A stretch of 64,000 bases of DNA from Tolypocladium sp. Sup5 PDA-1. Its lineage: Eukaryota; Ascomycota; Sordariomycetes; Hypocreales; Ophiocordycipitaceae. Under the pieces are notes generated by a model, which saw nothing but the letters and a program-made list of their open reading frames with translations, was not told the DNA's origin and did no database searches. Positions 10,035-19,560 of the stretch are shown here, piece after piece (within the stretch, counting starts at the first letter, position 1; each line of letters starts with the position of its first letter). The translations under genes were made by a program, and so were the position numbers. The DNA is taken from the NCBI GenBank assembly GCA_000750105.3, contig JPHH03000051.1:1-64000 (forward strand), in the 5' to 3' direction.

Positions 10035-12473
10035 CTATTCATTCATATACAGAAGTGATCCCAAAGTATTCCGTGTCCAAAACGCCAGATCGCTTGTGCA
10101 AGTCCCCTTTACCCAACACAGATCAGCCTCTAGTGAAATCATGAGCGACGTAGAGCTCCCACGCTTCAAAATGCTATCGTCGGGCCGCATCCCCGTCGAC
10201 ACGCCCTCGAGCCCGCACATGGCCCTCTGCTCGGGATCCACCGCCCAGTCCTTGACGACCTCACCCTGGACGAGCAGCTGCATCACCATGCCCGCCTCGG
10301 CGTGCCAGGTATTATGGCAATGCAACGCCCAGAGCCCCGGGTTGTCGAGCACAACGCGGATGATGGCCCAGGAATACGCCTCCACCGTGACCGTGTCGCG
10401 GCGGAGCGGGTTCTCCGGCAGTCCGCCGTTGGCCTCGACGTACGCGGCGAACTCGTCCGCGCAGGGTGGGTATCCGCCTCGCGCCTGGGCGAGGATGAAG
10501 AACTTGTGGCCGTGAAGATGGAAAGGGTGTGCGCCGTCGTCGAAGTTGTTGATGGAGATGTCGATGGTGCGGATGCCCGTGGTCTGCATGACGAGCTCCG
10601 TGCCCTGATCAAAGATACGGCCGTTGATGCCAAAGGGCTCGCCGAGGGTCTTGACGTCCGCGGATGCGTCGAGGAAGCGGTGGAGGGTGGGGTGCGTGGC
10701 ATTGGCGTGCCAGGTGGAGTCATTGAAGAAGCCGCGGGAGAGACGCCATGCGCCGATCATGAAGTTGGCGCGCAGGGCGACGAAGTCGTCAGCCGGGGGC
10801 GGCGTGGCGTGTACAACGGGATGGAGGGCGGTGGTGTTGAGGTCTCGACAGATGACTTCGATGGCATCTTCCCACTCCTTGCTCTGCGGGTCCGCGTCCA
10901 ATGACTTTGTGTCTGGGGAGATGTACCGGACGATGCCCCTGAGTTCGGCCACCAGACGTTTATTGGTCGTAGTGAAGCAGTGCGCTACCATTCTCGCCCT
11001 CAGCCAAAATGTGTCGGCCGTAGTAACGTTTGTCTCGACGACGATGCTGTAACGCTGGGCGGGGAGGATGTTGAGCCGGTGGAAGGGCTCGGGGTGGACA
11101 TCAGTGCCGTCTACCTCGGTGATGTAAAAGGGATGCTCATCGATCTGGACCTGGAACTCGGCAAAGGCGCCAACGTTGATGAAGCGCAGGCGATGACGCT
11201 CACCGGCGGTGAGGTCGAAGACGGGTTTGGAGGCGTTACTGCTGTCGCAGCGCCAGCCGGGGAAGTCATCGCAGTTGCGGACGCCGTGGCCGTTGATGAG
11301 GGCGTTGTCCGGGACGGGCTCCTCATTTTCCTTGTCGGGCTGGAGGTAGTCCATCAGGAGCTCGGCTGTGGTGTTGTGGTAGTGGTCCTGGACCATGACG
11401 ACCCTGTCAGTGGCATATCCCAGCTCCTGCAGGGTGTGCTCGTCCTTTGAATGAATCACGACGGGGCCGAGCAAGCCATCCGACGCTTGAGCGCTGTGGT
11501 GCGCATGATACCAGTAAGTCCCCGACTGCTCACGAACGTCAAACTTGTACGTAAATTTGGAGTTGGGAGCAATGGGGCACTGGGTGACGCCGACAGTGCC
11601 GTCCATGAAGTTGGTGCCGTTCTGGAACAGACCGTGGAAGTGAATCGAGGTGGCGTTGACGGCCTTGTTCTCCACGTGGACGATGAGGGTGTCGCCGTCG
11701 TTGCACTCGACGAGAGGGCCCGGGAACCGGTTGTTGATGAGGACCATGGGGCGGTAGACGCCGTCCGGGTTGAGGTCGGCATCGAGGATGGTCCAGTGGT
11801 ACTCGTGCGTGGTTGGAGGAGAGTGGATGTCCCAGGACGGACTAAGGACATACTCGGACGTGTCTCTTAGATGGGCCACGTTGGAGATGTCTTCGTGATG
11901 GTGAACGACTGTGGCCAAGTTGTCGTCGTCGTGATGGCCCTCGTCTTCTTGGCCGTCATGGTGGCCTTCATCCGGCTGGCCAGGGTCATGGTCATGCCCG
12001 GGGTGGTTGTTGTCGTTGTCACCTGCAGGAACCTCTGTATTAGGCGGGAAGCTAAGGATGACGCCGGCGAGGGTCAAGACGGTGACGGCAAAGAAGAGGA
12101 TGAAGAGGCTCAGCTTGCAGTATCCGTGATGCTGCGAGCGGTACTTGGCGCCGCCCCGTGACCATGAACGTGACTGTGCCTGTGTCCGGGAAGGCGCGAC
12201 GGCAGCTGCTGCCCCCGTGTCTTCGTCTCGTCCCGCCTCGAGAAAAGGCTGCTGCTCGTCGACCTCTCGTTCTCGTCTATCATCGACGAAGCCGCTCGCC
12301 TCTGCTGGATATATTGCGCTCGGCGACTTACGAGATGCACGAGACGCATGAGACGATACCGACAGCGACAAAGACGGCGCAGTGCGCTGTGACGCTCGAT
12401 GGCTGTGGTCGACGTCGTCACTGCCAGCCTCAGCCCCGGTGGCTGTGGTCCTATCGCTCTGCACGCGATCCAT
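10035..12473 (-). CDS. membrane-anchored multicopper oxidase
   Basis: This single-exon gene encodes 812 residues, much longer than a typical secreted laccase (about 550-600). The first ~115 residues are Ser/Arg-rich and cytosolic-looking. A hydrophobic segment at about 119-141 is the probable membrane anchor. A His/Asp/Glu-rich linker follows at about 156-195, then three cupredoxin domains. All four copper-binding motifs are present: HFHG (near 277), YWYHAHH (near 324), HPFHLHGHKF (near 652) and HCHNTWHAEAGM (near 718). The last motif supplies the type 1 Cys and the axial Met, which implies a moderate-potential site rather than the Leu/Phe of high-potential laccases. The enzyme should oxidise phenols or metal ions and reduce oxygen to water on the exoplasmic side. 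Substrate cannot be told from sequence: ferroxidase, ascorbate-oxidase-like and laccase-like roles all remain possible. The C-terminal ~45 residues look atypical; an unrecognised intron or a late shift of the stop is possible. Confidence 0.9.
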   Translation of the reverse strand: MDRVQSDRTTATGAEAGSDDVDHSHRASQRTAPSLSLSVSSHASRASRKSPSAIYPAEASGFVDDRREREVDEQQPFLEAGRDEDTGAAAAVAPSRTQAQSRSWSRGGAKYRSQHHGYCKLSLFILFFAVTVLTLAGVILSFPPNTEVPAGDNDNNHPGHDHDPGQPDEGHHDGQEDEGHHDDDNLATVVHHHEDISNVAHLRDTSEYVLSPSWDIHSPPTTHEYHWTILDADLNPDGVYRPMVLINNRFPGPLVECNDGDTLIVHVENKAVNATSIHFHGLFQNGTNFMDGTVGVTQCPIAPNSKFTYKFDVREQSGTYWYHAHHSAQASDGLLGPVVIHSKDEHTLQELGYATDRVVMVQDHYHNTTAELLMDYLQPDKENEEPVPDNALINGHGVRNCDDFPGWRCDSSNASKPVFDLTAGERHRLRFINVGAFAEFQVQIDEHPFYITEVDGTDVHPEPFHRLNILPAQRYSIVVETNVTTADTFWLRARMVAHCFTTTNKRLVAELRGIVRYISPDTKSLDADPQSKEWEDAIEVICRDLNTTALHPVVHATPPPADDFVALRANFMIGAWRLSRGFFNDSTWHANATHPTLHRFLDASADVKTLGEPFGINGRIFDQGTELVMQTTGIRTIDISINNFDDGAHPFHLHGHKFFILAQARGGYPPCADEFAAYVEANGGLPENPLRRDTVTVEAYSWAIIRVVLDNPGLWALHCHNTWHAEAGMVMQLLVQGEVVKDWAVDPEQRAMCGLEGVSTGMRPDDSILKRGSSTSLMISLEADLCWVKGTCTSDLAFWTRNTLGSLLYMNE

Positions 12474-13584
12474 CGCCCAGAATGGCTACCTTATGCGTCC
12501 AAGTGCATACGAGTACGGAGAACCCCGTACAACACAGCCCAGGAACCGATAACGACCAAAAAAACCCTTGATGGGGCCGGTAGCAAGACCGAGACAGACC
12601 GGAATAGAATGACTTGCAGCGTGAAAACCCTAAAGAGGGTCACTCGGCAGCGCGGCAACACAACGCAAGTCGTGCTTCAGAGGACGGTCGAGCGCGTGAT
12701 GGTCCCGTCACGCCCCCCGCAAGAAGGTTGGAAAAAATGGAAGGAAAACAAGGCCAGAAGGCGCAGGGCGATGGGCAGACTGTCACATAAATACGCCACT
12801 ATTAGCCGCACTTACCGAAAGTGTGTACTTTCACCTTTGGCAGGTGCATTTGGCTACGTGCGTGATATAGACGGCCTTCCTAGACGGATGAATCGGCACG
12901 CGACACTGTCTGTCAAGACTCCACTGCCTGGGCCAACAAAGTCCAAGTTGATACGGCTCCCTTACTTGCTCGCGAACCCGCCTCGTTGCGTTAGCTTAGG
13001 CAGGCCTAACGTGCTGTAGACTCGGCATATTAAGCGACCTGGACCCCTCAAACTTAAAGGAACCAACCGCCTGGGACAGTGGGACCTTGCAGCGTAGATC
13101 CGGGAGTGTGGGACCCTGCAGCGCAGATCCGCCTGGGGTCGCCTCCGCCACTCGGGCTTAGCTAATTAGAGAAGCTGGGGCCGGCGGATGTGGCTGTGGC
13201 CATCCAGCCATCTCACTAGCTCTGGTCAGCTTCTCTTTTTCTCTCAGCTGGCTAGGAGATGTCGAGCGATACCCAAGAGTTCCAACGGAGTCTCTGATGC
13301 AGAGACCGCAAGCATTGGCCGAGCAGTGAGCCATGGGAACCACAAGCAAGGCAAAGGTGACCGAGATGCGGGCTGGCCACGACATGACCGGGCCGGGATC
13401 CGGGATGACGAGGGTCACGAATCGGGCAGCAAAGGGGCGACGAACCGGAGCCCACGATAATCAAAATCCAAGCCACCCGACAGCAAAAGGCCATGGCAAT
13501 TACTTGCGTTGTACCTACGTTCCGTATACAGCAATGTGGGATGGGGACCCTGGCGCTGAACATATCAATGTCGTAGCTCCCACC
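12474..13584. other. intergenic region upstream of the multicopper oxidase
   Basis: There is no supported gene. It contains the multicopper oxidase promoter and, at 13078-13132, two adjacent near-identical ~27-bp units built on TGGGACC[T/C]TGCAGCG[T/C]AGATCCG. The right edge meets the 19-bp repeat copies beside the hAT element. Confidence 0.5.
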
Positions 13585-13665
13585 CATTGGCCACCGCCTG
13601 CTATAATAGACACCGCTTACTATACTGGTCACCGCCTACTACATTGGTCATCGGTCACTAACCTC
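13585..13665 (-). repeat. 19-bp repeat units at the left flank of the hAT element
   Basis: Read on the minus strand, this stretch consists of about four 19-bp units (consensus GGCGGTGACCAATGTAGTA). Its 81 bases are identical, in reverse complement, to 27917-27997. It ends exactly where the transposon-type terminal sequence CAGCGCTCATCA begins. Confidence 0.85.
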
Positions 13666-16600
13666 CAGCGCTCATCACAGATCAACTCAATCAATCAATC
13701 ATCCCAATCAAATCAATCAAATCAGCCCAGTCTTACGTTCAATCAAATCAATTCCAGTGATTTGAAAGTTGACATGATTTGGTTAAGTTGATATATACTA
13801 TGCTGTAGTTACCCGAAGTGCCATCAATGAATGACCTGTCCTGCCTGGTCCCTACCCTACAGAACGTAATCACAGATGGATGCTACTTACTCAACCACAT
13901 AATATAGCAGTAAGATTAGGTACCTACTATCGCCGGCCGGGCCAACCCGGGGCTAGCTAGGATGACGCGGTTACGCGCCTTCGCCACCCTGCGCGACGCG
14001 TCAACTTCGCCGTCACGACATAACATCAACGACGAGATGTCGCACTTACAAACACCGTCTACTCCGTCGAGTCTTTCGCCAGAGGTTTCAACACCATGCC
14101 CCACTTCACTCTTTCCTTCTGCGTTCTCGCGACTATCACAACCAACGACCGTGGCCAAGCAACTCGAGGAGGCTGCTGTCCAAGATCTGCCCGTTAACCC
14201 TACTATTGAGGATCTACCCAAGATCGTCTGGAAGAACCGCCGCTTTGTCCAAGAAGCTTCGCTAGCCCGGAAGGGTGCAAAGGGTAGAAAGAGCTGGATT
14301 AGGTCACATGGCATGTTTTTCATCGAATTGAATAACCAGGATCAGCCAATCGGTAATGTCTGGTGCTGCAGTCGTTGCGATACGAAGGGCCGGCCGGAAT
14401 TCTTCTCAGTACAAGCCACATCTTCAGCAGCAGATCATCTTCGCAAGTACGTATCCGCCCCTGGACCAACAAATCCATCTACTGACTCGCCTAGATTTCA
14501 CCGGATCACCCCGACGAGCCAGTCAAGCCCCAGCGACGACGATAGCGCGATCGATACCCATTCCTGTGCACCTCCCAAACGACCGCGGCTTGACCAGAGC
14601 ATGATACCAAAAGCAAAGGTCAAAGCTATACAAGAACTCAGTGTTGGGTTCGTCATTGACAGCGATGTGCCATTTACAATTTTTGAGCACAAGTTTCTGA
14701 AGGAGCTTTTCTACCGATTCGACCATGAATTAGCGCTCCAGATCCCCTGGAGTAGCAGTTCTATAACCAGAGAGCTTCAGAGGATCTTCGAGTCCAAAAT
14801 CGATGTTATCAGAGCGGAGCTGGGTACTGCGCTCACGAAAATACACATCAGCTTCGATCTCTGGACATCGCCAAACCGCCTTTCGATAATGGCTGTGTTT
14901 GCGCACTTCATCGACAAAGTCGGGTACCAACAATCCAGGTTGCTGGCCCTACGCCGTCAATTTGGTACTCACAATGGCGAGAACCTTGCGCATACTTTGT
15001 TCGGCATTGTCCAACAGTGGGAGATTGGTGGGCGGGTTGGAACGGTCATGTCTGACAATCTGAAGGCGAACGACACCTGTTTGTCCTATTTCTTCAGGCA
15101 GCTTGACCCGTCGATCAAAGCGGCTGATATAAAGGCCCATCGGATGCGCTGCTATGGCCATATTCTCAATCTTGTTGCGCGCGCGTTTCTTTTCGGCAAA
15201 GATGCCGACTCTTTCGAGCTAGAGTCAGACATCAACGGCATGAGAGGTCTTGCGGAGCAAGACCTTCGTCATTGGCGTTCAAAGGGCCCAATTGGAAAGC
15301 TCCACAATATCGTCAAATTCATCAGATCGTCACCTCAACGCAGCGAATATTTCAAGCGCATCGCTCACGAGCAGGAGTACGAGGGGTACCGTCTTTCCGA
15401 GGAATCAACCGCCGAGCTTGAGGTCGTGCTGGATAATGAGACGCGGTGGAACTCTACTTATATGATGATTGAGAGGGCTCTGCGGAAGCAGACTGACATT
15501 AGGGCTTTCATCTTTGCGCTCGAGGGCGAGCAAGACGAGGCAAAACGAATCCCTGCTGATGATATCTTATCCAACGAGGATTGGCGCGTTCTTGGCGAGG
15601 TCAACGAGATCCTTAAGCCTCTATACTTTCAGACGATGCGGACGCAAGGTTGGGGTAAAGGCGACAGCCATGGGCGGCTGTGGGAAGTCCTGGTTGGAAT
15701 GGAATACCTGCTCGAACATTTCGAGGACTGGAAAGGCTTTTACAACGAGGTAACAACCAAGACAATAAGGGAGACGAATCTAGACGATCTTGAGCCGATT
15801 GGTCTGAGGGAATTCGAAAGCCGGCCGACCCGTGCCCGTCGCCGCCCTGCTCGCTTTGATGACGAGATATATATGGTTCAACAGCGAAGTCAAACGTCAA
15901 GATTTACGGTAGCTGCCTTGCCAGAGCATTCCCGGACCGAACATGACTCGCTTGATAAGTCACCGTCGCATGAGATCTCCCAGAAGAGCTCGTTACCCGC
16001 AGATCATCGAGCGTATATCCGGGCATCTATCAACAACGGCTGGAAGAAGCTGGACGAGTATTACAATAAGCTCGGAGAGTCTCCCTTGTTTGCGGCAGCA
16101 GTTATTCTTCATCCGAGATTTGGCATCAGCTGGTTGGAGGCTACTTGGGTGACTGAGGAACAATTAGCCTGGGTTCGTGATGCAAAGGCGGGCATGAAGG
16201 ACTACTTTGCGCGGTGGTATCAGACGAACCAGCAGAATGACAAGGAACAGTCGAAGCCTGCCTCAATGGGAACGGGCAAGAAGGACGATCACTATACGCA
16301 GTGGATTAACAGCAGAACGAAAAAGGCATTTGCAACGAGCGGCAGTGTCAGCGAGTTGGACAAGTACCTCCGCCTTGAGCCACAAGACACACAAGAGCCG
16401 ATCCAGTGGTGGAGAGACCATAAGCATACTTTCCCGGCATTAAGCAGCTTTGCCTTGGACGTCTTTGCCATTCCGGCGATGGCAACTGACTGCGAGAGGC
16501 AGTTCAGCCTGGCCAAGTTGACGCTAACATCACAAAGGCTCGCCATGGGGGCTGATACGCTGGAGCGAGTTCATTGTCTGAAGAATTGGGTCCGACATGG

Positions 16601-16799
16601 TGGGGTGAAGCTGGGGAGTTGGGGAGGGAATTAAGTCGTAGGGGACGGCGAAAGACCCTCGTATACCAGGTGTACAGGTCGCCCATACAGTTGATTGGGA
16701 GGAGTCAATCAAATCAAATCAATCAATTTGGACCGGAAACCTGTCAATCAAATCAACTTTGGGGCCAAAGTTGATTTGATTGATTTATGATGAGCGCTG
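13666..16799 (+). mobile_element. hAT-family DNA transposon
   Basis: A 12-base perfect terminal inverted repeat, CAGCGCTCATCA, begins at 13666 and recurs inverted ending at 16799. It fits the CAGNG start of hAT ends. Inside both ends lie many copies of an AATCAATCAAATCAA-type motif in opposite orientation, a normal subterminal pattern for hAT transposase binding. The element would be 3134 bp with one transposase gene. The immediate 8-bp flanks (CTAACCTC and ACCAGTGT) do not match, so no target-site duplication is seen. The true termini may lie farther out, because the flanking 19-bp units are also inverted relative to each other. Confidence 0.75.
13962..16634 (+). CDS. hAT transposase
   Basis: The frame is open for 890 residues, full length for a fungal hAT transposase. 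An N-terminal BED-type zinc-finger region lies at about 85-165, with WCCSRC followed by ADHLRK. The catalytic core shows FDLWTSPN (near 298), VMSDNLKAND (near 362) and RCYGHILNL (near 390). The C-terminal dimerisation domain contains ATDCERQFSLAK (near 843), whose Glu probably completes the DDE triad. A 48-bp in-frame segment starting GTACGTATCC right after ADHLRK and ending CCTAG looks like a small intron that happens to stay open. The start at 13962 is the first ATG; a later ATG near 14038 is also possible. The protein would cut and rejoin the element's ends in the nucleus. The lack of stops suggests recent activity and escape from RIP. Confidence 0.9.
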   Translation: MTRLRAFATLRDASTSPSRHNINDEMSHLQTPSTPSSLSPEVSTPCPTSLFPSAFSRLSQPTTVAKQLEEAAVQDLPVNPTIEDLPKIVWKNRRFVQEASLARKGAKGRKSWIRSHGMFFIELNNQDQPIGNVWCCSRCDTKGRPEFFSVQATSSAADHLRKYVSAPGPTNPSTDSPRFHRITPTSQSSPSDDDSAIDTHSCAPPKRPRLDQSMIPKAKVKAIQELSVGFVIDSDVPFTIFEHKFLKELFYRFDHELALQIPWSSSSITRELQRIFESKIDVIRAELGTALTKIHISFDLWTSPNRLSIMAVFAHFIDKVGYQQSRLLALRRQFGTHNGENLAHTLFGIVQQWEIGGRVGTVMSDNLKANDTCLSYFFRQLDPSIKAADIKAHRMRCYGHILNLVARAFLFGKDADSFELESDINGMRGLAEQDLRHWRSKGPIGKLHNIVKFIRSSPQRSEYFKRIAHEQEYEGYRLSEESTAELEVVLDNETRWNSTYMMIERALRKQTDIRAFIFALEGEQDEAKRIPADDILSNEDWRVLGEVNEILKPLYFQTMRTQGWGKGDSHGRLWEVLVGMEYLLEHFEDWKGFYNEVTTKTIRETNLDDLEPIGLREFESRPTRARRRPARFDDEIYMVQQRSQTSRFTVAALPEHSRTEHDSLDKSPSHEISQKSSLPADHRAYIRASINNGWKKLDEYYNKLGESPLFAAAVILHPRFGISWLEATWVTEEQLAWVRDAKAGMKDYFARWYQTNQQNDKEQSKPASMGTGKKDDHYTQWINSRTKKAFATSGSVSELDKYLRLEPQDTQEPIQWWRDHKHTFPALSSFALDVFAIPAMATDCERQFSLAKLTLTSQRLAMGADTLERVHCLKNWVRHGGVKLGSWGGN

Positions 16800-16842
16800 A
16801 CCAGTGTATTAGGGGATGACCAATGTGGCAGGCGGCGACCCA
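16794..16842 (+). repeat. 19-bp repeat units at the right flank of the hAT element
   Basis: About two and a half diverged 19-bp units follow the right terminus: AGCGCTGACCAGTGTATTA, GGGGATGACCAATGTGGCA and GGCGGCGACC. They face the opposite way from the units at the left flank, so the repeats point inward from both sides. The first unit overlaps the terminal inverted repeat itself. Confidence 0.7.
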
Positions 16843-16978
16843 TCTTGAGTGCCCTGTCTTCAAGCACCCTCATGTGGACCATCCATATCGCGTGCCAGAC
16901 AGCTTTCCTGGATCTTTGGGTGAATCTCTCCCGGCGCACCTCTCTGTCTATTGAATCACACTTGAACAAGAGCCACAC
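16843..16978 (-). other. repeat-family segment with coding-like tail, copy 1
   Basis: Together with 28183-28346 this forms a repeated segment. Both copies contain CTGTCTTCAAG, then GGACCATCC, then TCTTTGGGTGAATCTCT, and both encode on the minus strand a related peptide with RFTQR[S/P][R/K]K followed by [M/R]MV[H/R] and LEDR. In both copies the peptide runs into the 19-bp repeats. The encoded family is not recognised; it is probably the end of a transposon protein or a shared element terminus. Confidence 0.5.
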
Positions 16979-17053
16979 AAGCGTCGAGGACCTAAGTATG
17001 CTCCAGCTACCAAAAACCGCCGATGGCGCGTCAGCACCGCATCTCGTTTCACA

Positions 17054-17518
17054 ATGGGCACGACCGCATCTGCGCTACCTGAGAGACGCATATTTCCACA
17101 CAGCATGCCCAGCCCGCCCGCATCGCACGCCACATCTGACGCCGGAGACGTCGGTACGATCGACGCAAGCTTCGAAGAATGGCCACTGCAGAACGCCATA
17201 TTGAAGCGTGTTATTGTGGATGGCGTGGCGACCTTCCAGCTTCAGTTTGAATGGCCCTTTCAGACAGCCCATAGCCTACGAGGTGCAACCACTCGGAATG
17301 CTGCCCGTGCTTCGACAAGAAAACATGCGAATGAGCAGAGGCGGACCTCCGGCATGAGGGCCAAATTCACGACCGAAGAGGACGATCTACTCATCAAGCT
17401 GAAAGGAGAGGAAATGCTTTCATGGGCGGAGATCCACCAGCGTTTCAATGCCATGTTTCCAGGACGGTCGCGCGGCAGCTTGCAGGTGCATTACTCGACA
17501 GTATTGAAGGGCCGTTGA
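17054..17518 (+). CDS. Myb/SANT-like DNA-binding protein
   Basis: This 154-residue frame has a C-terminal Myb/SANT-type helix-turn-helix at about 108-154. It begins KFTTEEDDLLIKLKGEE, continues LSWAEIHQRF, and ends with FPGRSRGSLQVHY. That is the 'SW..I...F.GR..GSLQVHY' signature of small fungal Myb-like proteins. The N-terminal part contains an Arg/Lys-rich stretch before the domain and a probable beta-rich segment with VATFQLQFEWPF. It likely acts in the nucleus as a DNA-binding factor. It starts about 250 bp beyond the hAT element. Proteins of this type are dispersed and multicopy in many fungal genomes, so the link to the transposon may be chance. An alternative start at 17105 would shorten it by 17 residues. 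Confidence 0.65.
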   Translation: MGTTASALPERRIFPHSMPSPPASHATSDAGDVGTIDASFEEWPLQNAILKRVIVDGVATFQLQFEWPFQTAHSLRGATTRNAARASTRKHANEQRRTSGMRAKFTTEEDDLLIKLKGEEMLSWAEIHQRFNAMFPGRSRGSLQVHYSTVLKGR

Positions 17519-17751
17519 TAACGTTAGTATTCGTTGGCTTTGGATGATCACAGCAAGTTTTACAAGAATATACTACACTCTTTGGTACATATTATGTTGT
17601 CTTTCCCTCATCATATGATCAGGGCAGGGATGCAGAAACAGATAGCCTCTGTCTCTCCGATCATACGAGTGTGAGAGATTGAGGTTTCAGAGGCAATTGC
17701 AGCAGTACGCACCTAAAGGTTTGGACATCTTGGCCCTGCCCAGTACTGTCG

Positions 17752-18462
17752 ATGCCAGCGACGCAGCCCAAGCTTGTGCGGCCAGATGAATTAACATTTG
17801 TTGAGCAATCGGGGATGTCTCCATTACTCTCGACAGATGCCGGGCTTGCCGGTGCCCTCGTCCCCCATCAAGTGGGTACGACAGACTATGGCCGCTGCGT
17901 CTACGAGTGTCGCAATGACGTAGTAGACCACCAAGTGGTGAATATTGAGTACAAAGGCGGAATTACGGCTAGCATGACCATGTCAGCTTGTAAGTCACCA
18001 CAAAACCTGTCCAGTTGGCTCTGGTATTTACATATTAATAGTCACGGAGTCCATCTGCGAACGTTCGACACGCATCCAGGGCACTAAGGGCGAACTGGTT
18101 GGTAATATGGTAACCTTTGTGCGTTTTTGGTCATCCCCTATCACTTTTAGCTTCCTATCCTACGGGGCTGTTTAAAGTAATGCTGTGTTCTGTGAAACCA
18201 CTGACCTGGTTACGATCCAATAGGATGTCTTCGACTTCCTCACTCGGACCACGACACATACGCCCCGAAATCGGAAGGCGGCTACCATGGGGGAGGAGAC
18301 ATAGGGCTCATGCGGGCTTTTATTTCTGCCGCGTCCAGCCAAGACCAGTCACTTCTCGGTTTCACGCCTGAGGAAGTCCTTAACTCGCACTTGCTTGTGT
18401 TCGCGGCGGAGAAGGCGCGTCTGGAGGGTCGGGTTGTGGACTTCATTGAATTCAAGAAAACA
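17752..18462 (+). pseudogene. Gfo/Idh/MocA oxidoreductase, C-terminal remnant
   Basis: The C-terminal domain of a sugar-type NAD(P)-dependent oxidoreductase can be pieced together. The first block has DYGRCVYECRNDVVDHQVV and ITASMTMSA. After a GTAAGT..TAG intron comes FTESICERSTRIQGTKGE, then after a second intron-like gap VFDFLTRTTTH. A one-base frame change follows before GGYHGGGDIGLMRAF and the end LEGRVVDF. The N-terminal Rossmann domain (about 200 residues) is missing. The frame change and truncation make it non-functional. Intact relatives oxidise or reduce sugars or sugar alcohols. It lies just upstream of the broken alpha-mannosidase, so the two may have belonged to one sugar-catabolic locus. 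Confidence 0.7.
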
Positions 18463-18947
18463 TGCGGGGAAGGAAGGTCTATTGGCGCTTAAATTAACAA
18501 CAAACAAATTAGGGCCTATTAGATGCAGATGCAAATCATGCAATTGTAACATCCTGTTTTTGATGCAATCGAAGCTCTAATACGAGTGTGGCAGTACTTC
18601 AAAGGTCCATGGCGAAAACCAGTCTCTGTGAGCCATCTTGGCGGGAGCCAATCAGGCAGAGGTACCCATATTTACCAATTACCCTACGTCGTATCGAAGC
18701 TGGGACAGCGCACATATGACGGGAACTACATGCTTCCGTCGGATATTCTCAAAATGTGATATAAGCTGTGGTTGACACATATCAATCAATGGGCTACGTG
18801 AGTAGGAAGCATATGAGCGAGGATATCATCAATGAGGGGCTAAACGCTTTTGGGCGGCTGTGGTCTTGGCTGGGAGTGATATCCGTTTGAGGCGTCAATA
18901 GCCTGGTTCTCGACCCCTATAGGCTGCCGTAACCGCCCCCGCTGCTC

Positions 18948-19560
18948 TGCCAGTTCCATGACTGTCTTCCAGGAAGCTCCATTGAAATGTGCTACGACGA
19001 TTCAGATAAGGTAAGTGGCACGCCCTCTCCAATTGCTGATGATTGCAATACTGACCAACGCCAGCTCTACACAAAAGTCTTCAAGACAGGTCAAAAACTT
19101 CTTGACGAGCTGTACAAGTCCGTTGGCGCCTCTGACTTGCGACCTGGCTGTCTGTACGAGTCAGTCGTTGTCAACACCCTGCCCTGGTATCGTGAGGAAA
19201 TTGTCAAGGTTTCTGACACAAAGGTTGGTGTCGCTTGCGGCGATGGCCAATTGCTCTCGCTGCGTGCTTTCAAGGGCCAAGAGGACAAGCCAGCAGTGTC
19301 CGTGACTGAAAGCGGCAGCGTATTCGTTTTGGGGGGTGGCCACCTCCGAGTTATTGTCGAAGCCGGCTACATCACCTCTCTCTATGACCACATCAACGAT
19401 CGCGAAACGATTGAGAAGGGAGAAAAGGCCAATAAGTTTGTGATCTTCGACGATATGCCGCTGTACTGGGAGGCCTGAGATGTCGAGGTTTACCACCTTC
19501 GAACACGGAGACGGCTTGAGTATGGCCAAACCAGGGTCTACGAGAACAAGGCAAGACAAA
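18948..19560 (+). pseudogene. GH38 alpha-mannosidase, central fragment
   Basis: The frame starts around CLPGSSIEMCYDD, passes a small intron (GTAAGT..GCCAG, about 19012-19063), and continues LYTKVFKTG, VVNTLPWYREEIVKV, GGHLRVIVEAGYITSLYDH and FVIFDDMPLYWEA. An in-frame TGA follows where the family has Trp (WEAWDVEVYHL). The frame reopens beyond it with DVEVYHLRTRRRLEYGQ and then loses similarity. GH38 enzymes of this kind are about 1000-1100 residues; only about 180 remain. The TGG to TGA change is the type made by RIP or by simple decay. There is no catalytic region, so this is a relic. Confidence 0.75.

Noticed and set aside
10302..11870. Long plus-strand frames opposite the multicopper oxidase
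   Set aside because: Antisense shadows of a GC-rich gene; no domains and no start context.
13666..16799. An 8-bp target-site duplication around the hAT element
   Set aside because: The flanking octamers CTAACCTC and ACCAGTGT do not match; not claimed.
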